From Rhynchopus sp. YZ270_cl-10 (Eukaryota; Euglenozoa; Diplonemea; Diplonemida; Diplonemidae): a stretch of 64,000 bases of DNA. The stretch spans positions 930,001 through 994,000 of the forward strand of contig OZ037896.1 of the NCBI GenBank assembly GCA_964035575.1, given 5' to 3'. Of the stretch, positions 41,157-53,536 are shown in pieces. Under the pieces are notes generated by a model. It was not told the DNA's origin. It did no database searches and saw only the letters and a list, made by a program, of their open reading frames with translations. The position numbers and the translations under genes were made by a program. The first letter of the stretch is position 1, and every line of letters begins with the position of its first letter.

Positions 41157-41309
41157 TCAACCTGTCTGACCCTCAAAGTTCTTCAGTAGTTCGTCCAGGT
41201 CCTCTGTGTCCCACGGGTCGCCTTGTGAGGTAGGTGCAGCGGGTTCTTCTGGCAGAAGCGGTTCCTGTAGGTATTTGAAGATAGGTCGAAGATCTGGGAA
41301 ATGGTTCAT
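41157..41309 (-). CDS. Small ORF or extra 3' exon near the HECT gene
   Basis: A 50-codon ORF from ATG 41309 to TGA 41157 that is clearly coding-like: hydrophobic-acidic with GDPWDTEDLDELLKNFEG. It is preceded by an A-run ending in AG directly before the ATG, so it could be an internal or terminal exon of the HECT gene (an alternative donor GTTGTG exists in HECT exon 4) or an independent micro-protein. I cannot decide from sequence. No known family. Confidence 0.45.
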   Translation of the reverse strand: MNHFPDLRPIFKYLQEPLLPEEPAAPTSQGDPWDTEDLDELLKNFEGQTG

Positions 41310-41475
41310 CTTTTTTTTTTTTGCTAATTTTATGTTTATTGAAAACTTGGTTTTAGTGTAGACTGATTGAAGGGGTTTGCTTTTTTCGCAGTTGTCATTT
41401 TTGGTTTTTTTTGGTAATTTTCATCAAACTTGTTTTTTTGGTTTTAGTGTAGACACCCGAGGATGAGCTTCCACT

Positions 41476-44400
41476 CTACGTTGAAATCACAACCTCACCG
41501 TTCATCAGCGGACTCAGGCACTGGGAAAAAAATACAAAAAAAAAGAGATGTGGTGTAGATGTGCTGTCTGTACCAGCCCCTCATATCTAAGATCCCACTA
41601 TGCATAACCCCGCTGCGTAGACCAACAAGAAACCGCAGTACGCGGCAACAACAAAAAAGGCGCTGTGTAGGTACATGCCAATAACGTTCAACCCGCCTAC
41701 TCGCTGGGTAATCGTCTCCAAACGTATAAGAAAAACAATCCATACCGAGCCCTCCTTAGCATTATCACTGTTGATGTGAACAAACTGCGACCTGGGCGAC
41801 AACCGTGCTGCGGGCTTTTCCTCCGACTCTGAATCCCACCCACGCCCCTCGTAGGACTGCGGCGGGGATGCCTTGGCCGGCTGCTCCCAGCCACCTGCAC
41901 CACCACCACCCCCACGCCCGAGCCCCCCCTCCAACCCACCCATGGGGAGTGTCGCCCCGCCAGAGTTGGTGGATGAATAAAGCTGCCTGCTGTCGTCCTC
42001 TGTGTCGACGTCGTCCTTCCTGCTGCCTCTTGCGCTGGGTACGCTGGCAGTGTTGCTTAAGGTCGTATCGTCCATGGGCTTAGGCGGCAGACGAGGTGTG
42101 ATCTGCACACTCTCCATCTCATCCAACTCATAGGAGTCGCTGTTGTCAACGGCAGTCACAAAGCGGTCCATAAGCGTTGCCCGCAGCCGCTGCATCACAT
42201 GGTCTTTCGCACCATCCGACAGAAGCGCCCACGCCCCAGCCCGTTGTGACTGCATGACAGAGCAGCCCTTTGTCTTCCCGGCACGCTCGTACCACTCATC
42301 ACATTCCCCAAATATAAGCCCTTCCATGTAGTTAGGCAGCTCCAAGGTGTTCTCGCAGGTGTGCGAAACAGGTAGTCGGAAGAGGCTGTGGAAATGAGGG
42401 GGATGGGTGAATGGGAGATAAGATGGGGGGGTGAACAAAAATTTATTATAGACTACTATCACATAGATAGCAACCACAATTTTTTCTTCACAGAATCCTT
42501 AAAAGAGAGCAAATAGAAGGAGTACGCTTTGCAGTAGGTGTCAGAATCCTTATTCTATTTTATTTTGTTTGGGGGGAGATTTGCGGATTTGAAGGGGAAA
42601 AAATGTGATGTTGATGCTTGGTTCTGAAATGGCAGGTAGAAAAGAGAAAATACAAAAGGCCCTCTCGCTTGACAGTGTCCCTTTGTGCATGACCGGACCC
42701 CAACCATGCATGTCCTACATCCATTTCGAGGTTGGCCATCTGAAAAGTAAATCAAGTGGGGATACCTTGAGGAGAAGACTGGTGCATTGAAGATGGTGTA
42801 GGGGATGACAACCGATATCTGCTCGGTCTTGGCGTGGGCAGAGAGGAGACTGCGTCCAGTGAGGAACTTGAGGAAGCTTCGCTTTCGTCTGGCCTGTTGT
42901 GTGGGAGGGTGCGGTGGTTGTGTTGGGATGCGTTCGGGTTGGGTCGACTCCCTGATACAGTTATCGTCCATTAAGATGGAAAGAGTTATTTCATATACAT
43001 TATTTTCTTTACGAAACAAAAAGAATGCAGAGAAATGAAAAGAGAAAATATTTTGTTTGATTATAGACTACTATCACTAGATAATAGCCACGGGTTTTCT
43101 TCACAGGATCCTTAAAAGAGCAAATAGAAACTGAGCACTCATCACACGATAAAACCCCATGGGAGAGAGGTTGTGGCGAAACGCACAACACCTCGACCTG
43201 TTTGGTGAGGAGTGGCTCTGCAGCGCGGTTCATTCCTAGAACCGCAAAGTGTGTTCAAAAATGCTTTTGTTTCTATTTCCTCCTTCATGAGGTGACAGAA
43301 ATGCGTCATAAATGAGGTGACAAAAAAAAATGACTTTTTGATTTTGTCAAGCGCTTCACTATTTTCATAGCAAGGCATATAAGATGATCCTAAGCCTCTC
43401 AGTCGCCCCCAAAAAAACCCCCTCCCGCCGCATTCGGGGGAGGAAAAAAAAGTAGAGTTGAAATAGAAAGCTTTGGGGTCCTCTGCCCGTTTCGCAGTGT
43501 GGGAGAGGCTGTAGAGGAGCACAAACCCTGAGTCTCTAATTTGGGCGGCAAAAAAAAAATCCGTAAAAAAGTGTCACTTGTCGTTCCCTCACCCCCCATA
43601 TATCTTGTAGTTGTTTGATGCGTTGACGCTTCCACACACACTAAAAATCACCTGTTGGGTGGTGGTGTTGCGGAGCACGGTTGGGGTGAGTGAACGACGT
43701 GACACTTTCCGCTCACAAAGTAGTGTGCGTAAAAAAAAACAAGGTACCTTCTCTACTGTATCCGCAGCACCGAAGCCGCTTTCCAGCACCTCCCATAGCA
43801 CCTTTTTGAATATGCTGTTGTGTTCATTCTCACGCAGCTCCTCTGGATGCGAAATCAGAAATTCTTTTTCAAACTCAAAGTCTGAGACCCCGTCGTCTGC
43901 GCGCCCTTGGAAGGCCAGGGACTGCTCTCTGCATAGCATGGATTTGTACACTGCGAAGTCGCACACACCCACTGCACAGAACCCTTCATAAAACGCATTG
44001 AGCTGGTTTTGCACTGAGTCAAAAACTTCATTCTGCACATAGCGCTCTATGTACTGCATGCACGACATATCCGTTGACAGACCTTCGCTTTGCAGAGTTT
44101 CCTTTAACATCTGTGGTGACAGCCCCTGAATAATTTTTACCGTTTGATACAAATCGCTGTACGTAACCTCAAGGTCCTTCAGCTCTGCAGGGCCCACTCT
44201 TTTAATCGGAGGTTTCGGCCACGACTGCAATGCCGCAAACAACAGTGGAGGCAGCCCCATATTCATGGACACCCCATTCGCGATGGACTGCCCTAACACC
44301 CATCCGAGACAGGCATAATTCGCGAGGGTCTCCCTTTGGGTGTCACTCAGTTTGCGGAGCGGTGTGGTTCCGAGGGTTTCGTCTTTGAAGAACCAATAGT

Positions 44401-46171
44401 GGTCTTGCTCTTTTGCGAAGAGAGGCGCACAACGGAGTGCTACAGAGACTATCGCGGCGGGGCTAGAGAATGCGGGGGGTTCTACGAGGCGGACGCTGAC
44501 CTGAGAGCCGGAGACGGAGGTGTCTACGACTTCCCGTTCACATTCTTCAACGGAGTTGGGGTTGCGGAGAATTAGCTTTGACCATTTGGGGATTTCTGTG
44601 ATAAGTGATTCGTTAACAAAATCGAGGACTACGGTGCTCGAATCTGTGCGTAACGTTGCACAGCATTTGTTAGAGATCAGTTGAGGCCTCCTCCACGCTG
44701 ATGTCGCTGCCTCAGCGCAGAGGTCGAAGAACTCCTTTCGTGGTCCATGTCCTTCCCCCTGTTCAGGCACCCCGGTGCTATCCATAAATGAAGGGAAAAT
44801 TTTCGCAAAATAGTGCGGTTCTTCCAAATCAGAAGTCGCCTTCTTCTTAGCCCGCTCCCTTTTCGGGGGAGATAAAAACGCGAAAATGCTGTCAGAAAGG
44901 TGGCCTCGGGTGTCCTCTAATAAGAAGCTTCGGCGGATGTTAACTAAAGGTACTCTGCGTTGGGAGATGCTGCAGCAGGCAAATAGAAGGTCCGTCTTGA
45001 CCTCAGCGTTTAGCGCTGAGGTCGGCAGAAATTGAAACCAATCGGCAGACTGATGTGACGAACATTCCGTCCCATGAGAGTTCTTTGCAAACACCACCCC
45101 CAATTTTGACAGCAAATCATGAGACGAACGGAGTCTCCGCACTGTATCACGCTCGCTTTGTATTCCTTCGATTGGCGCAACCAGCTTTCCATTTCGCAAC
45201 ACCGCACTTAACGCATCTCGAGCAGATGAGACATGAAAAAGCGAGTCAACATCCCCCACATCACCACCACCACCACCACCACCCTTCCTCGCATGACAAT
45301 GTTGCAAAAACCTGAACCCTGCGCTAACCGCCTCAGCCACCACATCAGCACCCATCTCCTTATTCCCTGTCATCGCCCTCAACTTCTCCAAACACCCCTC
45401 CAACATCGTGGACACTGCAGACGTAATGCTCTCTATATTGAAATCCGCCCCGCTTGTAGCCCCATCCTCATCCACGAACATCACCCGATGTGTTACTGGA
45501 CATGAAAATGCATGGTAATATGGGCACCCTTTTGCCACCCCGGACAGCAAAATATAATACAATACCCCATCAATCACCTCCTTTATCCGTAAAATAAGCG
45601 CGCGGCTCGACCCTTCTGGCACATTGTGGACCTTCCACCATACGGTATGGTCTTCTTTGCACTCAGCGGAATGCGCCTCCATTGGGCTACTAACAGAGTT
45701 ATTTGATGCAACGCTTCCATGCTTCTTCCTTTTCTTTTTCGGGGTCGCAAAAAGGATATCTGGATCCGAATCACGCAAAACCGTTTTATATTCTGCAGAT
45801 CCTTTTAGCTTATGAAGCTTGGTTACCCCTTCTAAAAGTCGCGCTTCAATGATTGCTTTTAAATCAATGTTTTTAGCGAAGAGATACTCCTTGGAATCGG
45901 AGGACAGAAATATTGAACACAACGCAGATTCTGGTCGTTTTGCTGCTGAATTTGAATCATTGGTGGAGTCTGTAGTGTGCACTCTTGGCGGAGCATTTTG
46001 GTTGGACCCATCAGAGAGAGAAAGCGACCGTGACTGCAAAGATGACCCTATACTCTCTTCAAGAAGAGAATGGCTGTGCCGATGACTCTGCTCTCTCGTA
46101 GGTCCCTTCACCTTCTTTTCTGTTACAATAGTCGCCTCTGTAGCCTGAGAAGTGCTTGCACAACTCCCCAT
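41476..46171 (-). CDS. HECT-type E3 ubiquitin ligase
   Basis: Four exons: 43748-46171, 42766-42893, 41746-42385 and 41476-41520, joined in matching phase (introns 854, 380 and 225 bp); about 1078 residues. The N-terminus MGSCAS has Gly2 and Cys4 for myristoylation and palmitoylation, implying membrane attachment. The HECT N-lobe starts near residue 510 (GHGPRKEFFDLCAE, YACLGWVLGQSIANG). The C-lobe is rebuilt only by splicing: SFLKFLTGRSLL in exon 2 and the catalytic LPVSHTCENTLELPNY in exon 3. HECT enzymes receive ubiquitin on this Cys and pass it to substrates. Unusually, about 220 residues follow the Cys, including an acidic, Gly-rich tail. The last exon is supported by a good TTTTTCCCAG acceptor but is short, so the exact C-terminus is uncertain. 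Confidence 0.92.
42443..42525 (+). repeat. CTATC/GATAG element (copy 3, HECT intron 2)
   Basis: In the intron 42386-42765, directly followed by the long-form CCTCTCG element at 42659-42735, so one intron carries two families. Confidence 0.68.
42659..42735 (+). repeat. Long-form CCTCTCG element (copy 3, HECT intron 2)
   Basis: Starts GGCCCTCTCG and ends CGAGGTTGGCC, so its ends can pair. The inner phrase ACCATGCATGTCCTACATCC matches the 18886 copy. Confidence 0.6.
43055..43131 (+). repeat. CTATC/GATAG element (copy 4, HECT intron 1)
   Basis: Contains TTCACAGGATCCTTAAAAG, followed immediately by the 185-bp repeat. It lies in the intron 42894-43747. Confidence 0.66.
43125..43312 (+). repeat. 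185-bp repeat (copy 1, HECT intron 1)
   Basis: About 85% identical to 62162-62345. Conserved features are CACTCATCACACGATAAAAC, ACGCACAACACCTCGACCTG and a 7-bp hairpin GCGGTTC/GAACCGC. TGGTGAGGAGTGG and GGTTCATTCC loosely resemble Pol III A and B boxes, so a tRNA-related SINE is possible. Confidence 0.68.
43379..43405 (-). repeat. Truncated CTCTC hairpin (HECT intron 1)
   Basis: AAGATGATCCTAAGCCTCTC is present but the right arm is lost. Confidence 0.45.
43609..43733 (+). repeat. GCGGAGYAC repeat (copy 2, HECT intron 1)
   Basis: Closest to the 10005-10115 copy. It lies next to the donor side of the HECT intron 1, 15 bp from the splice donor. Confidence 0.62.
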
Positions 46172-46400
46172 TTTTTGTTAATCTTAGGGGAAAAAAACAA
46201 CCTAAGACCAACAAAGAGGGGAATCAAGAGGGAAGGGAACTCCCCCCTAGGAACCTTCAGGAAATTGCTGCCATTACCCGGAAGGGCAGAAGGGGGGGGT
46301 AGGGGGAGAAGAAAAGGTTGGTTTGTGTATAGGGATGGGGAGGGGGGGTGGTGGTGGTGTATACTGTGAAGGAGTGGTTTTGGGTGATAAGTGAAAAGTT
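46172..46400. other. HECT gene upstream region
   Basis: TTTTTTTCCCCTAAG on the minus strand ends 10 bp before the HECT ATG; this could be a splice acceptor. The rest is G-rich purine DNA. Confidence 0.35.
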
Positions 46401-49400
46401 GTGAAAAAAGTAAGATGTCAAAGAGTTAGGGTAAAAGTCGCTCCCTTTTTGGACCTCTCAAAAAGGAGGGCCGTAGCGAAGCTTTGGCACATCAATCCAC
46501 ATCTGCTCCCCAAGCCTCGTTGTAAGGAGGGTGGGTGCAGTCTCAGAAAACCCGAACCCCAAAAGGAGAAGTGTGCACCACACCCATCCATCCATCCACA
46601 CGATGCACATTTTAGATGGTGCGGTGTGAAGCTAACCTCTTCGCATGCAGGCCACTGCAAGGAGGCACAGTGCATCCCTACCCCCCGCTCACAAACATGG
46701 CCACAAAAGGTGAACACACGTCAGCACACCACACTGCGTACAGTACCCTCAGTTCCGAACCTGCCATCACCCCCCCGTCTCCCTACCATGAGGCAAAGTG
46801 CATAGCACGCGGTATGCGTTGCCACCATTTACTTCACCCTTGTGCACACGTCCCCACTGCCTACCAGGCAATGGGGGAGGCGGAATTTGGGTGGGCGTTG
46901 GAGGAAGGGGACCTCCCTCATCTCCCGAGGTGAACGTGGCGAGACCTGACGGTACGGACGATGATGCGAAGAAGGAAGAAAGGGAGACCTTTCTCGCTCG
47001 CCCCATCTCCGCATCCCTGCTCCAAGGAGCGTGGCAGGAGGGGGTGTACAGTCCTCTGTGTCAGTTGTTCGACAAATGCATGGATGAGGAGGAGTGGGAG
47101 GCACAGAAGGAGGGTACCCTGCTGGTGCCGCTGCCGACACAATCGTCAGGGACAGCGCTAAGTGGGCTGCTCTCGACGCTCCGGGTCGGGCGGAACTCAT
47201 CGCCATCATGCTGAGCTAGTGCCGGGCAAGGCAGGGGGGGACGTGGATGATGTCGCAACCATCCTGACTGAGATGGTGACTTTGCTCCTTCAAAGGGGCA
47301 CATTGGAGCACGTTCTGGAGAAGTGCCTCGTGGGTATCCTCTTCAACCTCGATTAGGGCTGCAAAAAAGTTCCAGTCCATCGTGGAGGTTGAAGAGAGCA
47401 CTGAAGTCAGCACTGTTGGCAGGAAAATGCCGGACCCAGATACGGGAACGGAGGCGGCAACGGGCATGTGCATTACAAGCCAAGAGCAGGGCGACGAAGA
47501 GGAAGGCGGAGGCGCAGGGGAACAGGGTCACAGCGGAGGGGGCTTTTCAGCTACAACACGGGCGGGAGACGTCTCTGGAGTCCCTGTCCCAGGGCACCTC
47601 AACGAAATCGGAAAGTCCCCTGTCCCAGGGTGCCTTAGTGAACACAAAGCCTCTGTCCCAGAGCACCCCAAACATACAGTCCCTGTCCCAGGGCGCACCA
47701 AACACTAGGTCCCTGTCCCAGGGCCCGTACACAAGAATAGAAAAGTCCCTGTCCCAGGGCGCATGAGCGAACACCCAGTCCCTGTCCCAGAGCACCTCAA
47801 ACACGCAGTCCCCATCCCAGCACGTATCAAACAAAAAGCCCCTGTACCAAGGGCGCACCAAACACTCAGTCCATGCCCCAGGGCCTGTACAAAAAGAGTA
47901 GAACAATCCCTGTCCCGCACCCAACGAACATAAAGAAGCCCCTGTCCCAGGGCGCACTGGTGAACAAACAGTCCCTGCCCCAGGGCACACACACGAGGGT
48001 GGAAAAATCCCCGTTCCAAGGTACATCACACAAAAAGTCCCTGCTCCAGGGCTCGCACGCAATCCCTGTTCCAGGGCACAACAAGCAGAACGACCCCGCC
48101 CCGGAGCAGCGGAGAGGACGCAAAGACTATGGCCCAGGGCACACTAAAGCGATCAGAGGATACGCAGGCACCCCCTCCCGCTCCTCCACCAACTTACGAA
48201 AGGGAACGAGATGCGAAAGGAGACTGCGCAGAGGTTGACAAACGAGACCACCCTTTTCACCACACACAACGGCAAGGAGCTGGGAAGGCTTATTCAACAA
48301 AAACTATCTTCCACGAGACACCACCCTACGCGACCGCACCCTCCACCTTCTCCAAAAACCAGAGCCTCCTGCGATGGTTCAAAACTTTCCCTGCGGAGAA
48401 CCTTCCAGACGACTGCAAGCTGAGCGAGGCAGTGTGCCGGTACGCATCGTGGTCACTGGGGAACGTAATTTTTTTTTTTTGTGGAGTTCCTCTACCACTG
48501 TTGAAGTGGCCAGGCTCAAAAGCTTGCACTATCAGCAGTCTATTTTTTGATCAAGAATCTCTTTCGAAAAAAAGCGCCTTTTGGCAAAAAGTGAAATCAT
48601 GAATAGCCATCACTCCTATAGGTCCTCGAAGTCACCACAGTGATGAGAACCTTATAACTGACCATCAATGTTACCTCTGTATCCTGCACAAAATTGCCAT
48701 GGGCAACCTCACGCTTAACACGTCTTAGAAGGGTGTTAAAGTCCCTGCTGTGTCACAGTGTGGTAGAGAAATGCAGAGCCATATAACACACTACACACCT
48801 TTTGCTTGTTTTTCTTCAGAAACAACAAAAGGGGATGCTGATGGATCACAAACTCCCTTCGTAAGAAGTCTGTAGCGAGCTACGGGAAACCATTGCAAAT
48901 CCCTAATGAAGGTAGGACACAGGAGGCGGGGGGTACGGACCAAGGAAGTTGCTTCTCTTCAAAAAGAGCACTCACTCCGACACATCTACATTCATCCCAA
49001 CCGCTCCTCGTCAAGACGAGGGGGGAGCATCAAAGGCTCGCTTCGCTCTCATATCGAAGGGGAAAGACTCCACCGCAACGTTGCCCACAACCTGGGTGAC
49101 TCAGTGTAGGGTACCTAGACCTGCGTTTCCTCAGCAAGGACATCTGCGAGATGTGGGAGTGGGGACCGATATACGACGAAGGTGGGGTTGGGAATTTTTT
49201 TTTTGCGACAAAGATCGGATGACTTTGCCTGCGGTGTACATGCCATCAGCTCCTCTCACAGCAATTTCCATGGCTTTTTAGAGGAAGCAGCCCAGGGGGG
49301 CGTGCACATTCGGGGAGGAAGGTCGGCAGTACAAGAGGAAGGGGGAGACGATGCCCACTGACGAGTGGTTACATTCCACAAGGTGCACCACAGGAGATGG

Positions 49401-52400
49401 ATGGGGCGTGGGTCGGGGGGGACGAGGGGAACACGAATGCGGAGAAACAATGCGACAGAGCCCTCCCACGCCACAAGCACGCCTCCACAACTCTGTTCTG
49501 TTTGGACGAATTGAATCACCGGAAACGCCATGGTGCAGACAAAGCTGCTGAGGTCTCTTTAATGGATGAGATCCTGTCGGACATGATCGCCTTCTCCAAG
49601 AGGTACGATGAGCGTGTTGAACGGGATGAGGGGGATGACGACAACTTTCGGATACATGCCTTTGCAGCAGCCAAACACACCGGGGGGAAGAGAGACAAGC
49701 TCGACTCTTTCCCAAAGGGAACCATTACGGTGGACAAACTGAGAGAATTGGCGGTGGGCAAAACAAGACACAGACTTCCTGAAGTGGATCACCGACCCTG
49801 AAGCCATACCTAAGGCCCAGACTAAACATATTCTGGTGCCACCAAAATCGGATCTCCGACCCTCCTTTGTACAACAGTGTCTGAAAGCAAATGTGATCCG
49901 AAAACTGGGAAGACAGGAGAAGGCACAGGGGATGGTTGTGGCATTTACCACACCGAAGAAGGATGCACACGTCCACCGCACCATCATCGACGGACGCCCG
50001 GTGAACCAGGCAAATGACGAAACCCCCTAAGTTCTCTTTATTCTCCCCCCCACACTTGAACAAAAACTGAGCAAGGCAGGGACTAGGCTTGGATATGTGG
50101 TAGACATGAAAGGCTGGTTCCACTAGTTCAGGTTGAGGAGAGCTTCGTTTTTTTTTTTTTTGCTTTTTCGCAACAGGTACAACATGGTACAGAGGTCCGC
50201 CTCCCAATGGGGTGTACGCACCACTGGCGCTCAACGGGGATTGGAGGTTTTGGTGGGGGATTCACTACAATGGGCAGCAGTCTACCTGTACGACATCCTC
50301 GATTGCCGAGTGTAGCGTGGAGGAATGGATGGCCCGCACCAAGGCTGGTACTCGAAAGGATTGCGTACGTGGGAGGTGAAAGCAACAGAGCAAAGGCATT
50401 TCCCTCTCTCACCCTTCATATACATCTGAGTGGAATGGAACATAGGGGGGTTTGAAACACATTCCGCTTTACACAAGAATGGCGCAATGCTACGCACACA
50501 AAGATGCAACTGCTTTGAGGGAACACACGATGAGGGAAATCTGGAACATCTTTGGCATCACTCTGCGCGTCTTGTATGTGTGCGGCACACCGTATTTTCT
50601 TCCCCAAATGATGGAAAGGATGAAGCTGTGGGCAAAAGCGATCGCCGGTCCACGGAATGGACAGCGTAGTCAGGACCCCTGACGCAGAGATGGCAGCAGA
50701 GATCATTGAAGGAACGGAGAGGTGCGATCGGGGGTGCTTCGTGGATGTCTCTTCCCCTTAAGTTCGAGCTTTTTTTCAAAATGGTCATATTTACTGGCGC
50801 GTCGGCGGGATGGGGTGGTGGTCCAGTGGTGCGAACCGCAGGTACACGAATACTGTTGTCAGTGGGAGAAGAAGCATTAGCACAAGGAAATATTCCAACT
50901 GGAGGGCCGCTGTGGCTAAGGGGGTGGACAGAGGTGGTAACGAGAAGGAGGGGGTGTTGTTCGTGGACAACGACGCGCTGGCGATCTGTTGTGAGACCGG
51001 GGAGGTTGCGAGTGAGCCTGGTGAACAGTGTGCTTTATTTTGTGTTACTAAAATCGAGCGGCGTAGCTTTGCAGACGCCGTGGGTCTGTGGGTCTCGACG
51101 ATGATGCTGGCGGACGAACCATCCCGCAGGGCAGGGTCCGCCACGCCATTCGTGCACCTGGACAAACACCTTGAGTGGACCTACACTTCAAAGCAGGGAA
51201 CAAGGGCTTCTTTATTTAGGGCCCAGGGGTCACGGAGGTTGAGAAAGAAACTAGTAGCGTAGTAAAAGGGTATAACCGTGGTACCTCTCTGCACTGGAGG
51301 TGTTACGGCCGACGGCCACACGACGGAACCGGTTGTGATGGGGAAGATCTCCTGCGCACACTTAACGTACGAGTCTGCCTCTGCAAAGGCCTCATCCGTG
51401 TTGCGATGGAGTCGGTGGCGGAGGAACATGTTCGAGTCTGGTGTGGAGCCCTCGAAGAAGGTGATCTCCACAAGGATACGTACACTCCCCCCATATATTG
51501 TTTTGTGCGTTTTTGAAAGTCAACCATTCAAATGATCCCAGAGCATATATTTGCACCCTGAACACTGCATCAGCATCGCTTCTGCGACACAAATAACAAA
51601 AATGATGTTAGTACAGACCCCTTGGATGCAGGGGAATATGTGGAGGTGACTTGGCGATTTGCTCCTTCAGCAGTTGTCCTCAAGGATTCTGACAATGCAC
51701 AGCGCCACACAACGCACTCACATAGCGCACCCACTACCCCGCAGGAGAGGCAGGGGTGAGGTGCCGGTTCCTCCGTTCTCCATTCATCGCAAGGGTGAAT
51801 GAATGCGTTCCACCCGCCGAGAGGATGGCGACAGTGAGTTCCGAAAGCCACGGAGCGGCGGAAGCAGGGGAGGGAGGGGAACACCAAGCGGAGAAGAGAT
51901 GCCACACCGCGGTGGAATGAGAAAAGAGTGTGTGTGCTTGATGGGAGGTGCAAAAAACAACCAACAGCCACAACACTGTCTGCATTAATGTGTGCCCAAA
52001 CAGAGAATGCCACGACTCAGGCCGGGGACCCAGCACGAGCCTCGGACAGTTGAAAATTGCCCGTGAGGGAAACCCGGGCGAAATGGGACGACTTTGGTGG
52101 GCAAGCCAACGTCGGTTCCTTCTGAGGTTGCGATTCCTCTTGTGACAGAGTCTGGTGTGCGACGTGAATCCTCTGTCGCAAGCTCTGCGGGCAAGGATCG
52201 ACACGAAAAGGATGGAGTCGAGGACGGTGACGTGCCATCTTGCTGGTTTGGTGAATGCTTCCGGTCGCAACAAGGACAGCATGCTTGGTCGCCCGATGTC
52301 CCTATTGGCAATGAGAGCGAATGGTACTGGTTGAAGCCAGAAGACGACGGGACCGCATCTCTCCGAAAAACCAATTTTTTTGAAGGATAACACTCGTGTG

Positions 52401-53115
52401 TTCGGGTTGGTTGATGTGAAAGGAATCGTGTCTGGACAGGTGGAGGACATAACTTGGATGCAGGAACATACCTGCCCACCGAACCCAAACCCGCAGAATA
52501 CAGCACCAACCAAGTTGACTCCTCGCTTCAGTTCAGCGTCAACTTCACCTCTCATTCATACACTTCCGACAATACCACAAATGTCCTATATTACGTGTAT
52601 CACAGCCTCTGGGACTTATCACAGAGCCAGCCCGAAATGTGAATGAAGTATTTCTCCTTCATCGCCACGGGGGCGCGGGTGATCCTGGCAACAGCCTGAT
52701 GCAGTATCCTGCGGATACTATACTGAAAGCCACTGCTTGGGTCACCGTCCCAAGCCAGCAAATGAGCCTTGCCCCGCCAGTGTAGATCACCGCCGAGGAC
52801 ATGCTTGCTTCCGTGAATGGCGTGGCAGAACTAACTCCTTTGCAGCACAACATTGCCACGCTGACTATGCCCCTCAGTAAACGTGAGACTTTGCTACCTT
52901 CTCAACTGATCAATACGGCTGTGATGCTGGCCCTAGCGCAGATGTGGAAGCGGAGAGGACTGCCCGCAACAGTTTGCACGAAGGCTGACTGGTATTCGTG
53001 CGGGTCTGCGGATCACTACCCAACTTATGTCGTAAAAGCCCCCCGAAGTGCACAAAATGGCACTACGCTCTCCCAGGTTCGCGTCTGGGTCGAAAAATCT
53101 CCTAGTAGTTAAAAT
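46400..53115 (+). mobile_element. Decayed reverse-transcriptase element (DIRS/VIPER-like or LTR kin)
   Basis: A GC-richer region with plus-strand coding traces that do not form an open gene. A reverse-transcriptase-like part lies around 49700-50700 (for example RTIIDGRPVN, VVDMKGWFH) and an RNase H-like part around 50780-51250 (VDNDALAICCE, LADEPSRRAG). More distal unidentified traces run to about 53110. The RT phrases recall DIRS/VIPER-type elements more than chromoviruses, but family assignment is tentative and the outer limits are approximate. It is broken, with roughly ten or more interruptions, so it is an old fossil. A minisatellite (47576-48085) sits in its 5' part. No intact product is expected. 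Confidence 0.55.
47576..48085 (+). repeat. Minisatellite of CCCTGTCCCAGGGC units
   Basis: About fourteen imperfect units, 30 to 45 bp apart, each centred on CCCTGTCCCAGGGC(G)CA with variable spacers. The array lies in the fossil element. The unit core is itself nearly palindromic. Confidence 0.8.
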
Positions 53116-53536
53116 CGCCAAAATTTGAAGGATTTTCCGTTTCTGAGAGCGTTGCTACCCCACCACAGTCTGGGATTGGATCGGAAACGCCGAAAAACAC
53201 ACTATTGTAACTAAGAAACGCCTTCATTTTCAGGTACGTTTTTTTTTGGTACCGTTTTTCCATTTTTTTTCGCCAACTTCTCCCAAATTAGCACGACCCC
53301 TGCATATGGTACGCAATCGAAAATATGTGGCTTTGGGGCTTTTCTGGCCCCGCCGACGCTTCGAGAGGCAAATAAAGTAGGGTCAAAAAGGCCCGGATGG
53401 ACAAGTTCTGGTAGGGATTTTTAGTTTTGGGGTAAATCCACTCAGAACGGCTTCAAAGGTGGAAATTTCGGTCTCCAGCGCATTTTTTGAAAATCATGAA
53501 TTCGCCACAATTTTGGACCTTCTGACCCCCCTACTC

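Noticed and set aside
45240-45300. CACCAC repeat as a possible tandem array or CRISPR-like feature
   Set aside because: A simple trinucleotide run encoding Gly on the gene strand inside HECT exon 1; no spacers.
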